In this document: positions 47,449-57,052 of the stretch, in pieces
Layout of the letters: each line of letters starts with the position of its first letter
How positions within the stretch are numbered: the first letter of the stretch is position 1
NCBI GenBank assembly: GCA_013359235.1
Contig: JABWCE010000005.1
Span: forward strand, 98,182 to 162,181
Source: Bacteroidota bacterium
GTDB lineage: Bacteria; Bacteroidota; Bacteroidia; NS11-12g; UBA9320
Direction: 5' to 3'
DNA length: 64,000 nucleotides
Made by a program: the position numbers and the translations under genes
The notes under the pieces: generated by a model
Told to the model about the DNA's origin: nothing
The model's input: only the letters and a program-made list of their open reading frames with translations
Database searches by the model: none

Positions 47449-48186
47449 TTATAAAAAATTAGCTTTTCTGGCTTTTTTCTGCAATCTTTTTAGCTTTCTC
47501 TTTTTTGAAAGGTTTTTTGAAAGTTTTGAAGCTAATAAATTCTTGTATTCCAATGAAAATGTATTAATTTCAACATAATCTGATGTTGAAGAATACCAAA
47601 TACTCCCAAGTAAATTGCTGTTTTCATTTCTTAAAATATATTTAACCAAATTTTCTGCTTTCTCTACATCGCCTTTTAATCCTTTTTTTGAAAGGTTTTC
47701 TAATGGAATTACAATCTGGTAAACCATTTTTTTTGTGATAATTTTTAAAGGTTTAAAATTAGTAGAGTCTGTAATTACTTTAAAAGTACTGTCGGGAACA
47801 ATATTGGCAAGAACAACCAAATTCACTTCAGGGTCGTTTGCATTCACAATAAGATTTATACCTTTGGCAACATATCCTTGTTTAAAACTCGTATTAAACT
47901 CAACATAAATTGATGAAGTATCACCAGGAGCAATAGGCGAAACCCATCTTGGTGCAGTACAACCACAGGTTACTTTTACATCGTAAATTATTAAAGGTTT
48001 GTTCCCGGTGTTTTTAAATTTAAAACTGTATTTGCAAAGTGTACCTTCGGTTACAGTACCAAAATCTATTTGTTTTTTATCAAAACTTGCTATAGGTTGG
48101 CAAATGGCATTAAACCAAACAAAAACAAACCAAAATACTGAAACAATATACTTATACATCTGTATTATTGAAATTTTCTTATGCAA
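47449..48186 (-). CDS. Secreted DUF1573 protein
   Basis: The 245-residue protein begins with a hydrophobic signal (IVSVFWFVFVWFNAICQ) and a DUF1573 domain (about 35-130) with IDFGTVTEGTLCKYSFKFKNTG and VTCGCTAPRW, like the shorter protein at 2435. The remaining 115 residues have no recognised domain and end in a strongly basic tail (about 225-243, Lys/Arg-rich). It follows the methyltransferase in the same direction, after 12 bases. Function is unknown. Confidence 0.75.
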   Translation of the reverse strand: MHKKISIIQMYKYIVSVFWFVFVWFNAICQPIASFDKKQIDFGTVTEGTLCKYSFKFKNTGNKPLIIYDVKVTCGCTAPRWVSPIAPGDTSSIYVEFNTSFKQGYVAKGINLIVNANDPEVNLVVLANIVPDSTFKVITDSTNFKPLKIITKKMVYQIVIPLENLSKKGLKGDVEKAENLVKYILRNENSNLLGSIWYSSTSDYVEINTFSLEYKNLLASKLSKNLSKKRKLKRLQKKARKANFL

Positions 48187-48301
48187 ATATATGTACTTTG
48201 AGCCTGTTTATATTAATAAAAATTACTTTAATATTGTGCATCAATTTACCATTTCGCATCAATAAGTATTATTAGAAAAAAATAATTAAAAAATAAAAAA
48301 A

Positions 48302-49771
48302 ATGAGACGTACAATTTTAACATCATTAGCTATTTTAAGTTTAGCAATTTCATCGTTTGCACAAAGTGCATCAGCAGTTTTAGACAAATGTTTAGCAGCA
48401 GTTGTAACTGTTGCGGTTTATCAAACAGAGCCTTATGGCAAAATGACTCTTGGTATGAGGGGTGAAGTATCTGAAGAAGCATACAGAAAAGCTTTAGACT
48501 TATCAAATGCCAAAGGAAGTGGCTCAGGCTTTATTATTAAAAGAAACGGAAAGTTTTATGTAATTACAAATGCTCATGTTATCGAATCAGCATCAACCGA
48601 AAAGGGCAGCATTTATGTATTTTCAATTAATCAAACAAAATACGAAGTAAGAGTTTTGGGTGGTGATTCGTTTTACGACCTTGCAATTCTTGAATTTGTA
48701 ACTACACCTGGATCTGAAATTGATTATGTTGATTTTACTAAATCAGAACCAAAAGTGGGTGATAAAGTTTATGCAATTGGTAATCCATTAGGAACATATC
48801 CTTATACAGTTACAGACGGAATTATAAGTGCAAAAAACAGAGCAAGAGGCGGCTTGACCGGTAAATTCGGTTTTTTACAACACACTGCAACAATTATTTG
48901 GGGAAACAGTGGTGGTCCGCTTATTAATGAAAAAGGTGAAGTTGTAGGTGTAAACTCTCAAATAGCATTTGCTACAGCTCCTGATGGAAGTCAGGTTTTG
49001 CAACAGCAAATCAATTTTTCTTTAGAGCCTAAAATTACCGAAAAAATCATTAGAGATGTATTTTCTAATAATGGAATTGTAAAACGTGCATATTTAGGTA
49101 TTGAAATTGCTCAGGCTTATGATGTAGAGGGGCAAAACTACTACTTGAAAGACGAAGCTGCAAAAATTTATGGAGTTATACCGGAAAGCAATGCTTATAG
49201 TACTTTGAGTTCAAAAATTGGTTATTACGTTTTAAAAGTTAATGGGGTAGAAGTAAGAAATGTGGAAGAAGTATTAGGCGAATTTGAAAAAATTTCACCA
49301 AATTCAAAAGTTACATTAGTAATAAAATCATCATCGGGAACTACCGAAACCGTTAGCTTTACATCATCAGAATTGAGAAAAAGAGAACTTGAAACAATAG
49401 CAGAATATGTAATTACTCAAATTCCAGGTGTTACATTAAATAATTCCTATGGACAGGTTGCGTTTGATTATAATGACGGAAGCAATCAATACCAATATTC
49501 GCAAGGAGATAAGAAATTTAAAAATCAAAGAGGCGAAACAAGCGGTAAAACATATTTTGTTCTTTGTGGAGGAATTTACAACGAAAGCAATCCTAATATG
49601 TGGAAAGTTTTAACCTTGTCAGAATTGGGTGCAGCTATGAGATACAGCGGACTTAGCGGTGTGTTTGATTATTATATTACTGATGCTAAAAATTCATCAG
49701 CACAAGCACAACTTTATCGCCAATACTTGTCAGGAGTAAATTCAGTTATTAAATCAACTATTTATTATTAA
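48302..49771 (+). CDS. Secreted HtrA-like trypsin-family serine protease with a PDZ domain
   Basis: The 489-residue protein has a signal peptide (cleavage near ISSFAQ). The chymotrypsin-fold protease domain (about 25-255) has a complete triad: His92 in ITNAHVIES, Asp126 in FYDLAIL and Ser203 in GNSGGPL. A PDZ-like domain (about 265-360, RAYLGIEIAQAYDVEG to VTLVIKSSSG) follows, then a C-terminal domain of about 120 residues that I do not recognise. It is followed after 20 bases by a secreted caspase-like protease, so the two are probably co-transcribed. A quality-control or activating protease for the partner is possible but inferred. Confidence 0.88.
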   Translation: MRRTILTSLAILSLAISSFAQSASAVLDKCLAAVVTVAVYQTEPYGKMTLGMRGEVSEEAYRKALDLSNAKGSGSGFIIKRNGKFYVITNAHVIESASTEKGSIYVFSINQTKYEVRVLGGDSFYDLAILEFVTTPGSEIDYVDFTKSEPKVGDKVYAIGNPLGTYPYTVTDGIISAKNRARGGLTGKFGFLQHTATIIWGNSGGPLINEKGEVVGVNSQIAFATAPDGSQVLQQQINFSLEPKITEKIIRDVFSNNGIVKRAYLGIEIAQAYDVEGQNYYLKDEAAKIYGVIPESNAYSTLSSKIGYYVLKVNGVEVRNVEEVLGEFEKISPNSKVTLVIKSSSGTTETVSFTSSELRKRELETIAEYVITQIPGVTLNNSYGQVAFDYNDGSNQYQYSQGDKKFKNQRGETSGKTYFVLCGGIYNESNPNMWKVLTLSELGAAMRYSGLSGVFDYYITDAKNSSAQAQLYRQYLSGVNSVIKSTIYY

Positions 49772-49791
49772 TAATTTTGATAAAAGATAAA

Positions 49792-51798
49792 ATGAAAAGG
49801 TTTTTAAATATCATATTTTTAATATCTGCTACAATTGCGGCGCAAGCTCAAAGCAAAGTTGCTTTAATAGTTGCAATTGGCAATTATGAACCAAGTACAG
49901 GCTGGTCGTCAATTAGTTCTCAAAATGATGTACCTCTTATAAAAGCAGCATTGATTAAACAAGGATTTGCTGAAAAAGACATTCTTGTAATCAGAGATGC
50001 ACAAGCTACTAAAGAAGGAATTTTGAAGGCTATTGACGAACATTTAATTGCAAAATCAACAAAAGATGGGATTGCCGTTTTTCATTACTCAGGCCATGGA
50101 CAACAAGTGATTGATGATAACGGAGATGAAATTGATGGATATGATGAAGCCCTTGTTTCTTACAATGCTAATATGCGTTATCAAAAAGGAATTTACGAGG
50201 GGCAAAACCATTTGAGAGATGAAGAGTTGGGTGCCAAAATGGATAAATTGAGATTGAAAATTGGTTCGAAAGGAAATGTAATGGTAGTACTTGATGCATG
50301 CCACTCAGGAACAGGTACAAGGGGTGATAATATAAGAAAACACAGAGGTTCTGATAAACCTTGTGCTCCGGATGGTTATACATCAAAAACTGATAAAAAT
50401 GAAAAAAACTCTATTGTTTCTAATGCCAGGTCAACTGATAAAATGGCTTCTATGGTTAGTTTTTTTGGTGCAAGCCCCAATGAACTTAATTACGAAACAG
50501 AAGATGAAAATAAAAATGGTGTAGGTTCATTGAGTTACGCTTTTAGTAGAGTGTTTTCAAACGCAGGAAAAAATTCAACCTATCGTGGAATTTTTGATAA
50601 AATAAAAATAGAAATGAGCAGTTTTGCTCCCAGACAAACCCCACAAGCCGAAGGTGATTTAGATTTCACAATTCTCGGTGGTAAAATTACAGGCAAACCA
50701 GAATATTTTAAAGTTGAAAAATGGAAGACTGATAAAACTGTAACAATAAACGGTGGTGAGTTGTTAGGATTGTATGCCAAAACTAAAGTTGCATTTTATG
50801 ATATTGATACTAAAGATTATTCAACCGCAAAACCAAAAGCCACAGGCGTTATAACATCATCAAGTATTACAAGTGCCGAAGTAACTCTCGATAACCCACT
50901 TGACAAAAACAACGCTTTAAATTCTTGGATTTATGTGATTGAAAAGAATTATGGCAAACTTAGTGTCAAAATTAAAATGGACATCAGTAATGCTTCTTTA
51001 AAAAATTCTATAAACGAAGAAATAAAAAAATATCCATTTATATCAATAGTTGATGAAGGGGCTGATATTATAATTGATGAGGGAAATAAGCACAGTAGAG
51101 GTTCGCAGATAAAAATCACCTCAAATACTGACTATATATTGCTTGACGAGGCAGTAAATTCAAATACAGAAGTAACAATAGAAAGTGTAATGACAAAAAT
51201 AAAAGAATACAGCCAGGCAAATTACATTAAAGGAATGGAAGTAACCGATGCCAAAATGGATGTAAAATTTGAATTTATTCCGGTAGAAACAACTCAAGAC
51301 GGTGACAGAATAATTGAAAAATCTAGAGGTGATATTAAATCAAAATACGATTCGTCTGGCATATTGATTATAAAAGCAGGCGAATCTTATAAAATCAAAG
51401 TAACAAACAATGGTACTAAAGACCTTTATTTTACAATTATTGACATACAGCCCGATAATAAAATAAATCTGGTAGTTCCCAATGCCGAAACAGGCAGAAC
51501 ATCTCACGATTATTTTATCAAAAGAGGCGAAAGCAAAGAACTTGGCGATGATGATATTATTGTGTTTTATCCCCCTACGGGCAATGAAGTATTTAAAATA
51601 ATTGCTACTGAAAAACCTTTGGATTTATCAAGTATAATTACTACACGAGGTTCGGGGAGCAGAGGCGAAAACGAAAGCCCGTTTGCTGCCTTATTTGCCG
51701 AAACATATAAATCATCAGGTTCAAGAGGTCCAAATATGCCTAATGTGCCTCAAGGCAGTGCAAATGTTTACACGTTGACATTCAAAATTGTAGAATAA
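49792..51798 (+). CDS. Secreted caspase-like (C14/metacaspase) protease with a C-terminal DUF4384-like domain
   Basis: I start at the ATG at 49792, since the upstream TTG at 49777 only adds a charged pentapeptide before the signal peptide (MKRFLNIIFLISATIAAQAQ). The peptidase domain (about 20-300) has the caspase dyad His102 in FHYSGHGQQ and Cys170 in VVLDACHSG. A linker with beta strands follows, and then a DUF4384-like domain (about 510-610; LIIKAGESYKIKVTNNG, INLVVPNAE). The product has 668 residues. Prokaryotic caspase homologues cleave after basic or acidic residues and act in stress, death or secretion processes. Here secretion and pairing with an HtrA-like protease are the clues. A terminator follows. 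Confidence 0.87.
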   Translation: MKRFLNIIFLISATIAAQAQSKVALIVAIGNYEPSTGWSSISSQNDVPLIKAALIKQGFAEKDILVIRDAQATKEGILKAIDEHLIAKSTKDGIAVFHYSGHGQQVIDDNGDEIDGYDEALVSYNANMRYQKGIYEGQNHLRDEELGAKMDKLRLKIGSKGNVMVVLDACHSGTGTRGDNIRKHRGSDKPCAPDGYTSKTDKNEKNSIVSNARSTDKMASMVSFFGASPNELNYETEDENKNGVGSLSYAFSRVFSNAGKNSTYRGIFDKIKIEMSSFAPRQTPQAEGDLDFTILGGKITGKPEYFKVEKWKTDKTVTINGGELLGLYAKTKVAFYDIDTKDYSTAKPKATGVITSSSITSAEVTLDNPLDKNNALNSWIYVIEKNYGKLSVKIKMDISNASLKNSINEEIKKYPFISIVDEGADIIIDEGNKHSRGSQIKITSNTDYILLDEAVNSNTEVTIESVMTKIKEYSQANYIKGMEVTDAKMDVKFEFIPVETTQDGDRIIEKSRGDIKSKYDSSGILIIKAGESYKIKVTNNGTKDLYFTIIDIQPDNKINLVVPNAETGRTSHDYFIKRGESKELGDDDIIVFYPPTGNEVFKIIATEKPLDLSSIITTRGSGSRGENESPFAALFAETYKSSGSRGPNMPNVPQGSANVYTLTFKIVE

Positions 51799-51832
51799 TA
51801 AAACATTATTGCTCGTTTTTTTTTGATTACTA

Positions 51833-51864
51833 CCCTGCACATAAAAACAAGTGCAGGGTTTTTT
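51833..51864 (+). terminator. Rho-independent terminator after the protease pair
   Basis: CCCTGCAC (51833-51840) pairs with GTGCAGGG (51851-51858) around a ten-base AT-rich loop, followed by six T. Confidence 0.9.
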
Positions 51865-51921
51865 ATTGAATTTTAAATTTTGTGATTTTGAAAAGAAGTC
51901 ATACTTTTGTAATGTAAAAAG

Positions 51922-52323
51922 TTGATAAAATTGAAATTAAAATTATCAATATTATTAATTATACTATATCTTATTCCCTCGGCAGGAATGAGTGTTTCGG
52001 TACATAGATGCGGAAATAAAATCACAAATATTTCATTTTTTGTTGATGATAAAGCAGATAAATGTAAATGTGGCAGCCGCAAAATGAAATCAAATTGTTG
52101 TAAAGACAAAACCGAATATGTTAAACTAAGCGACAAACAACATAAAGCCGATAATTATAGCTTTGACGGTATATTTTTCAAGAAAATTGCAAATTCAATT
52201 TTTAATTTATATAACATAAATCTAAATATTCATTTAAAATATAAATTTACTGAATTCAATTCTAAACCGCCAGACGATACTGGACATCCGATAATAATAA
52301 AAAACAGAGTTCTTCTGATTTAG
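51922..52323 (+). CDS. HYC_CC_PP-type cysteine-rich small exported protein
   Basis: This 133-residue product starts at a TTG (51922, or 51931), since no ATG precedes the signal-like hydrophobic segment LSILLIILYLIP. The mature part shows SVHRCGN, CKCGSRKMKSNCCKDK and a C-terminal PPDDTGHP, a His/Cys pattern found in small proteins encoded with copper efflux systems of Bacteroidota. It heads the copper/silver locus. The Cys and His clusters suggest periplasmic metal binding, which is inference. Confidence 0.65.
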   Translation: MIKLKLKLSILLIILYLIPSAGMSVSVHRCGNKITNISFFVDDKADKCKCGSRKMKSNCCKDKTEYVKLSDKQHKADNYSFDGIFFKKIANSIFNLYNINLNIHLKYKFTEFNSKPPDDTGHPIIIKNRVLLI

Positions 52324-52406
52324 ACATTTCTTTTCATTTTTTAAAAAGCAAATTTTACTTTCACTTATTATAGACTAAATTTTTTATAATTTAAAAAAAA
52401 CATAAA

Positions 52407-52625
52407 ATGAAAAGAAAAATCAAAATTTATACATCAGCAATAATAATTGCATTTGCGTTTACAATGGCTTCATGCGGCAGTTCATCAGCAAAAGAGGAAA
52501 TTTACCAGTGTCCGATGAAATGCGAAGGCGAAAAAACATATAACAAGCCCGGAACATGTCCAGTTTGCGAAATGGATTTGGAAGTTGTTGAAAATTCACA
52601 ACACGATTCTACCCATAAAAAGTAA
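52407..52625 (+). CDS. Heavy-metal-binding-domain lipoprotein
   Basis: The 72-residue protein has a lipoprotein signal ending FTMASCGSSS, followed by a single heavy-metal-binding domain YQCPMKCEGEKTYNKPGTCP with CEMDLEVV. The same CPM...CP-C-M motif begins both CusB-like adaptors in this locus (57027 and 58293). It is likely an anchored periplasmic copper/silver carrier delivering metal to the pump. It starts 20 bases before the pump gene. Confidence 0.85.
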   Translation: MKRKIKIYTSAIIIAFAFTMASCGSSSAKEEIYQCPMKCEGEKTYNKPGTCPVCEMDLEVVENSQHDSTHKK

Positions 52626-52644
52626 TCTTTAATTTCTTAATATC

Positions 52645-53916
52645 ATGATTGAGCGGATTATTCGCTGGTCAACTCACAACCGTTTTTTTGTGTGGGTTGT
52701 AATTATTTTACTTTTTGCTGCTGGAATTTGGTCTGTTTATAATACTTCGGTTGATGCTATTCCTGATTTGTCAGAAAATCAGGTAATAGTTTATACCGAA
52801 TGGATGGGAAGAAACCCTAAAATAATAGAAGATCAAATAACATATCCTTTGGTTTCAAACCTGCAGGGTATTCCAAAGGTTAAAGCAATTAGAGCATCAT
52901 CAATGTTTGGGATGAGCTTTGTTTTTGTAATTTTTGATGAAGATGCCGAAATCTACTGGGCTCGAACAAGAGTACTTGAAAGGTTAAATTTTGCAAATAA
53001 AAATTTACCTGAAGGTGTAGTGCCGTCATTAGGTCCGGATGGAACAGGCGTTGGTCATGTGTTTTGGTACACACTGCATGGCAAGGGCTACGATCTGGGC
53101 GAATTGAGAGCAATACAAGATTGGTATTTAAAATTCTCATTACAAAACATTGAAGGTGTAAGCGAGGTGGCTTCATTTGGTGGTTTTCAAAAAAACTACA
53201 CAATAAGCATTAATCCACAGAAATTAATTTATTACAACTTATCTGTAATGCAAATAGCAGATGCTTTGAAAAACAATAACCGCGATGTTGGCGGCAGTGT
53301 ATCTGATATAAACGGAACCGGTTTTATGATAAAAGGAAAGGGATATTTGAAAGGGATTGAAGATATTGAAGAAATTGCAATAAATTCAGAAAATACCATC
53401 CCAATAAAAATCAAAGATGTAGCAGATGTGCAGATTACAGGTAACCAAAGGCTTGGTATAGTAGAAGAAAATGGTATGGGCGAAGTTGCCGGAGGTGTTA
53501 TAGTTGCGAGATATGGAGTAAATCCTAAAGAAATTATTTCGCGAATAAAATCAAAACTAAAAGATATTGAAAGCGGATTGCCTCCTGGTGTAAAAATAAA
53601 GACTGTTTATGACAGAAGCGATCTTATTCAAGCCTCAATTAATACATTAAAAGAAGCTCTTTGGGAAGAAATTCTTGTGGTATCAATAGTTGTTTTAATT
53701 TTTATTTTTCACATTCGAAGTGCCATAGTTGCTATTTTGACTATACCGCTTTCGGTAATGATAGGATTTATTTTTATCAAAATTTTTGGAATTTCATTAA
53801 ATATAATGACACTTGGCGGTATTGCTCTTGCAATTGGCGACCTTGTTGATGCAGGAATAGTAATGACCGAAAATGCTTATAAAAATTTAGTAAGGGAGGT
53901 ATTGAATGAAGATTAA
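52645..53916 (+). CDS. cusA: CusA/CzcA-type RND efflux pump, N-terminal part (split gene)
   Basis: RND pumps export Cu(I)/Ag(I) or divalent cations from periplasm or cytoplasm using the proton gradient. These 423 residues cover TM1 (NRFFVWVVIILLFAAGIWS), the first porter domain (SVDAIPDLSENQVIVYTEW, IPKVKAIRASSMFGMSFVF) and TM2-TM4, ending with ALAIGDLVDAGIVMTENAYK, whose Asp is part of the proton relay. The frame stops after VREVLNED in the cytoplasmic loop before TM5. The rest of the pump follows in the +1 frame with an 11-base overlap. It is either a recent frameshift, a programmed frameshift or a two-polypeptide pump. Confidence 0.9.
   Translation: MIERIIRWSTHNRFFVWVVIILLFAAGIWSVYNTSVDAIPDLSENQVIVYTEWMGRNPKIIEDQITYPLVSNLQGIPKVKAIRASSMFGMSFVFVIFDEDAEIYWARTRVLERLNFANKNLPEGVVPSLGPDGTGVGHVFWYTLHGKGYDLGELRAIQDWYLKFSLQNIEGVSEVASFGGFQKNYTISINPQKLIYYNLSVMQIADALKNNNRDVGGSVSDINGTGFMIKGKGYLKGIEDIEEIAINSENTIPIKIKDVADVQITGNQRLGIVEENGMGEVAGGVIVARYGVNPKEIISRIKSKLKDIESGLPPGVKIKTVYDRSDLIQASINTLKEALWEEILVVSIVVLIFIFHIRSAIVAILTIPLSVMIGFIFIKIFGISLNIMTLGGIALAIGDLVDAGIVMTENAYKNLVREVLNED
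53892..53900 (+). promoter_or_regulatory. Strong Shine-Dalgarno (AAGGGAGGT) at the pump split
   Basis: AAGGGAGGT lies with GGAGG six bases before the ATG at 53906, inside the coding sequence of the first pump half. Strong Shine-Dalgarno sites are rare in this window, so this one stands out. It could drive reinitiation of the second half or stimulate frameshifting. Confidence 0.6.
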
Positions 53917-55801
53917 CAAAATAAGAATTGGAAATACCTCAGAACTGGGCGAAAAAAAGCGAATAGAGGTTATTGAAAAATCATCTTTAACTATTGGCAG
54001 AGCAGTATTTTACTCTATTTTGGTTACTTTGATTTCTTTTGCTCCAATATTGTTTCTCGAAGGGCAAGAGAAAAAACTTTTTACACCGTTAGTACTAACC
54101 AAAACTTTTACTTTGTTCGGGTCGGCAATAGTAGCACTATTTATTGTTCCGATGCTTTTAAGAACATTTTTAAAGGGAAAACTTATACCCGAAAGTCGGA
54201 ATCCTATTTCTGCATTTTTTATAAAAATTTACAGCCCGGTGCTTAAACTTTGTCAGAAATGGGAAAAAACTGTAATAATTATTTCAATTGTAATTTTAAT
54301 TTCAGGCATTCCATTAGTTATCAAAACCGGCTCAGAATTTATGCCCGAACTCGACGAAGGTTCATTATTGTTCATGCCTGTTTCTATGCCCGATGTTTCA
54401 AATACTGAAATTAAACGCATTTTACAAATTCAGGACAAAATAATTTCCACATTTCCAGAAGTTGAAAATGTATTGGGAAAAGCCGGCAGAGCCAGTACTG
54501 CCACAGATAATGCTCCTATGAGCATGATTGAAAGTATAATTTTACTAAAACCCAAAAATCAATGGCGTAAAGGGATGACAACCGAAAAACTTATTTCGGA
54601 AATGAACAATAAACTTAAAATTCCTGGAGTATCAAATGGGTGGACAATGCCAATAATAAACCGCATAAACATGCTTTCAACAGGCATAAGAACTGATATA
54701 GGGATAAAAGTTTTTGGACAAAACATTGATACAATTTACTCTATTTCAAAAAGAATTGAAAAATCACTTAAAAATATTGAAGGATTGACTGATTTGTATG
54801 CCGAGCAGATAAGCGGAGGAAAATACATTGATATCGAAATAGACCGCCGCAAGGCTGCAAGGTACAATTTGTCTGTTGAAGAATTAAATACAATTATAGA
54901 AATGGCATTAGGAGGGATGACCATTACCAACACTATAGAAGGAAGGCAAAGATTTGATGTTTCATTAAGATTTGCTCAGGATTTTAGAAGCGATTTGAAC
55001 AAAATAAAAAATCTACCTATTAAAACTGCAAGCTATGGTACAATACCGCTTTCAGAAATTGCCGATGTTCAATTCTCCGAAGGTCAGGCAATGATAAACT
55101 CTGAAAATGCAATGCTTAGGGGAACTGTGCTTTTTAATGTAAGAGGCAAAGATATGGGCACGGTTGTACAATTGGCAAAACAAAAAATTGATAATGAATT
55201 TAAGAAACTGCCAAATGGTTATTTTATTGAGTGGAGCGGGCAGTACGAAAGCAAAATCAGAGCCGAAAACCGTCTTAAATTAATAATTCCATTAACATTG
55301 CTCATTATAGCATTTGTACTTTATTTCACTTTTCACTCAGCAAGCAAAATGCTTATTGTACTTACAAGTATTCCAATTGCATTAATTGGCGGAGTGTATT
55401 CAATGTATTTTTACGATGTGAATTATTCTGTAGCGGTGGCTGTTGGGTTTATTGCACTTTTTGGAGTTGCAGTAGAAACAGGTGTTTTAATGATAGTATA
55501 TCTTGATGAGGCATTTGAAAAACTGAAAACTAAAACACATAATCCCAGTGAAGATGAAATAAAATCGGCTGTATTTTCGGGTGCGGTTTTGCGTGTAAGA
55601 CCTAAACTGATGACCGTAATGGCTGATATGATTGGGCTTTTGCCTGTAATAGCAGCTACAGGTACAGGCAGCGATGTAATGAAACCCATAGCCATTCCAT
55701 TTGTATTCGGTCTTATTACTTCTACGCTTTTTGTTTTAATTGTTTTACCGGTTATTTATCAAGTGTATATGAAAAGGCTATTTAAAAATAATTTGATTTA
55801 A
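53906..55801 (+). CDS. cusA: CusA/CzcA-type RND efflux pump, C-terminal part (split gene)
   Basis: These 631 residues hold TM5 onward: ILVTLISFAPILFLEGQEKK, the second porter domain with GSEFMPELDEGSLLFMP, NRINMLSTGIRTDIGIKVFG and SEGQAMINSENA, and TM7-TM12 ending in LIVLPVIYQVYMKR. Two methionines correspond to two of the three metal-binding Met residues of E. coli CusA (in INMLSTG and QAMINSE), which favours Cu(I)/Ag(I). The second of the three is shifted by one position (GGMTI). No sequence is missing between the halves when joined across the frames. The ATG at 53906 is preceded by a strong Shine-Dalgarno. Confidence 0.9.
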   Translation: MKINKIRIGNTSELGEKKRIEVIEKSSLTIGRAVFYSILVTLISFAPILFLEGQEKKLFTPLVLTKTFTLFGSAIVALFIVPMLLRTFLKGKLIPESRNPISAFFIKIYSPVLKLCQKWEKTVIIISIVILISGIPLVIKTGSEFMPELDEGSLLFMPVSMPDVSNTEIKRILQIQDKIISTFPEVENVLGKAGRASTATDNAPMSMIESIILLKPKNQWRKGMTTEKLISEMNNKLKIPGVSNGWTMPIINRINMLSTGIRTDIGIKVFGQNIDTIYSISKRIEKSLKNIEGLTDLYAEQISGGKYIDIEIDRRKAARYNLSVEELNTIIEMALGGMTITNTIEGRQRFDVSLRFAQDFRSDLNKIKNLPIKTASYGTIPLSEIADVQFSEGQAMINSENAMLRGTVLFNVRGKDMGTVVQLAKQKIDNEFKKLPNGYFIEWSGQYESKIRAENRLKLIIPLTLLIIAFVLYFTFHSASKMLIVLTSIPIALIGGVYSMYFYDVNYSVAVAVGFIALFGVAVETGVLMIVYLDEAFEKLKTKTHNPSEDEIKSAVFSGAVLRVRPKLMTVMADMIGLLPVIAATGTGSDVMKPIAIPFVFGLITSTLFVLIVLPVIYQVYMKRLFKNNLI

Positions 55802-55804
55802 AAA

Positions 55805-57052
55805 ATGAGAAAAATATTAATAATTTCAATTTTCTTTTATTTTTCGTTTGAAACATATTCTCAAGAAAAAATTGAAACTTTAAACGAAATGCTTTCAAAA
55901 ATACAAACCGATTTTCCATCATTAAAACAAATACAGTTTAATATTGATGCTATAAAAGCAAAATCGCAAGGTGCCAAAACATGGATGAACCCTGTATTTT
56001 CACTTGGTTTTACACGCGTGCCTTACGATTATTCAATTTTATCAAACAAAAAAAGTCAAATGAATCAAGCCGGTGTTACTATTGGCATAGAGCAAATGAT
56101 CCCCGATTTAAAGAAACAAACAGCAAACGAAAAGTACCTTTTGTCGCTCTCTGAAATTGAAAAATGCAATTTAGAAAAACAAAAAAACGAATTGCGTTTA
56201 GCTGTAAAGCAAATGTATTACAACCGTCTTATTGCCGAAAAAAAATTAAATATTTTAAAAAAATCTGAAGAAATTTTAAGTTTTCTGATAAAAACAGAAA
56301 CAGAAAAATTGGAGTTTAATAAAGCTGATTTGTTGAGTATTTATAAAGCAAAAGCACGCTTAGCCGAGATTGGCAATATGAAAATAATGTTAGAAGGAAT
56401 GATTAATGAAAGCAATGCCGGGTTGAATATTTTAATGCAACGCGATGTAAATACAAAATTTGAAATAGATACATCAGTAGCTGTTTTTAAATATTTGAAA
56501 ATTGCAGGTTTTGCATCAGAAATGACACATAGAAGCGAATTTGCAGCAATGGACAATATGATAAAATCAATGAAACTTGAACAAAAAGCAATGAAAATGA
56601 AACTAAGACCCGAGTTTGGCGTAAAAGCCGAACACATGGATATGGTTGCAATGCCAAGTCAGTGGGCTATAATGGGGATGTTTACTTTGCCTGTAAAATC
56701 TTTGTCAGACAGGATGATAAAATCAGAACTTAAATCAATGCAATACCGCATAAATGCAATGGAAGAAGAAAAATCTGCTATGAAAATAATGATAGATAAA
56801 ATGGTAGCCGAAAAACTTGAAATTTTAAAAACAAAATACAAATTGTATCAAAATTTTGAAAGAGAAATTTTGCCGATGTACGAAAAAAATTTTGATGTAA
56901 ATATTTACTCTTATTCAAGAAACAACACAAATTTGGCAAGCGTTTTGGATGCAGCCGAAATGCTTAATATGAAAAAGATTGAATTGATAGATATATTTTC
57001 TGAAATATTGAAAACCGAAGCAGAATATGAATATGAAAAAGAAATTAAATAA
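55805..57052 (+). CDS. TolC-family outer-membrane efflux protein
   Basis: The 415-residue protein has a signal peptide (ending ETYSQ) and two long coiled-coil halves characteristic of outer-membrane efflux channels: NEMLSKIQTDFPSLKQIQFN at the start, a long alpha region through KLNILKKSEEILSFLIKTETEKL, and a second repeat ending NTNLASVLDAAEMLNMKKIELID. CusC/CzcC-type channels complete the tripartite pump. Methionine-rich stretches (SMKLEQKAMKMKLR, EHMDMVAMPSQWAIMGM) may suit a copper path. It starts four bases after the pump gene. Confidence 0.87.
   Translation: MRKILIISIFFYFSFETYSQEKIETLNEMLSKIQTDFPSLKQIQFNIDAIKAKSQGAKTWMNPVFSLGFTRVPYDYSILSNKKSQMNQAGVTIGIEQMIPDLKKQTANEKYLLSLSEIEKCNLEKQKNELRLAVKQMYYNRLIAEKKLNILKKSEEILSFLIKTETEKLEFNKADLLSIYKAKARLAEIGNMKIMLEGMINESNAGLNILMQRDVNTKFEIDTSVAVFKYLKIAGFASEMTHRSEFAAMDNMIKSMKLEQKAMKMKLRPEFGVKAEHMDMVAMPSQWAIMGMFTLPVKSLSDRMIKSELKSMQYRINAMEEEKSAMKIMIDKMVAEKLEILKTKYKLYQNFEREILPMYEKNFDVNIYSYSRNNTNLASVLDAAEMLNMKKIELIDIFSEILKTEAEYEYEKEIK

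Noticed and set aside
52645..55801. Calling the split pump a pseudogene
   Set aside because: Both halves are complete up to the junction, nothing is missing, the second half has its own ATG with a strong Shine-Dalgarno, and the rest of the locus is intact.
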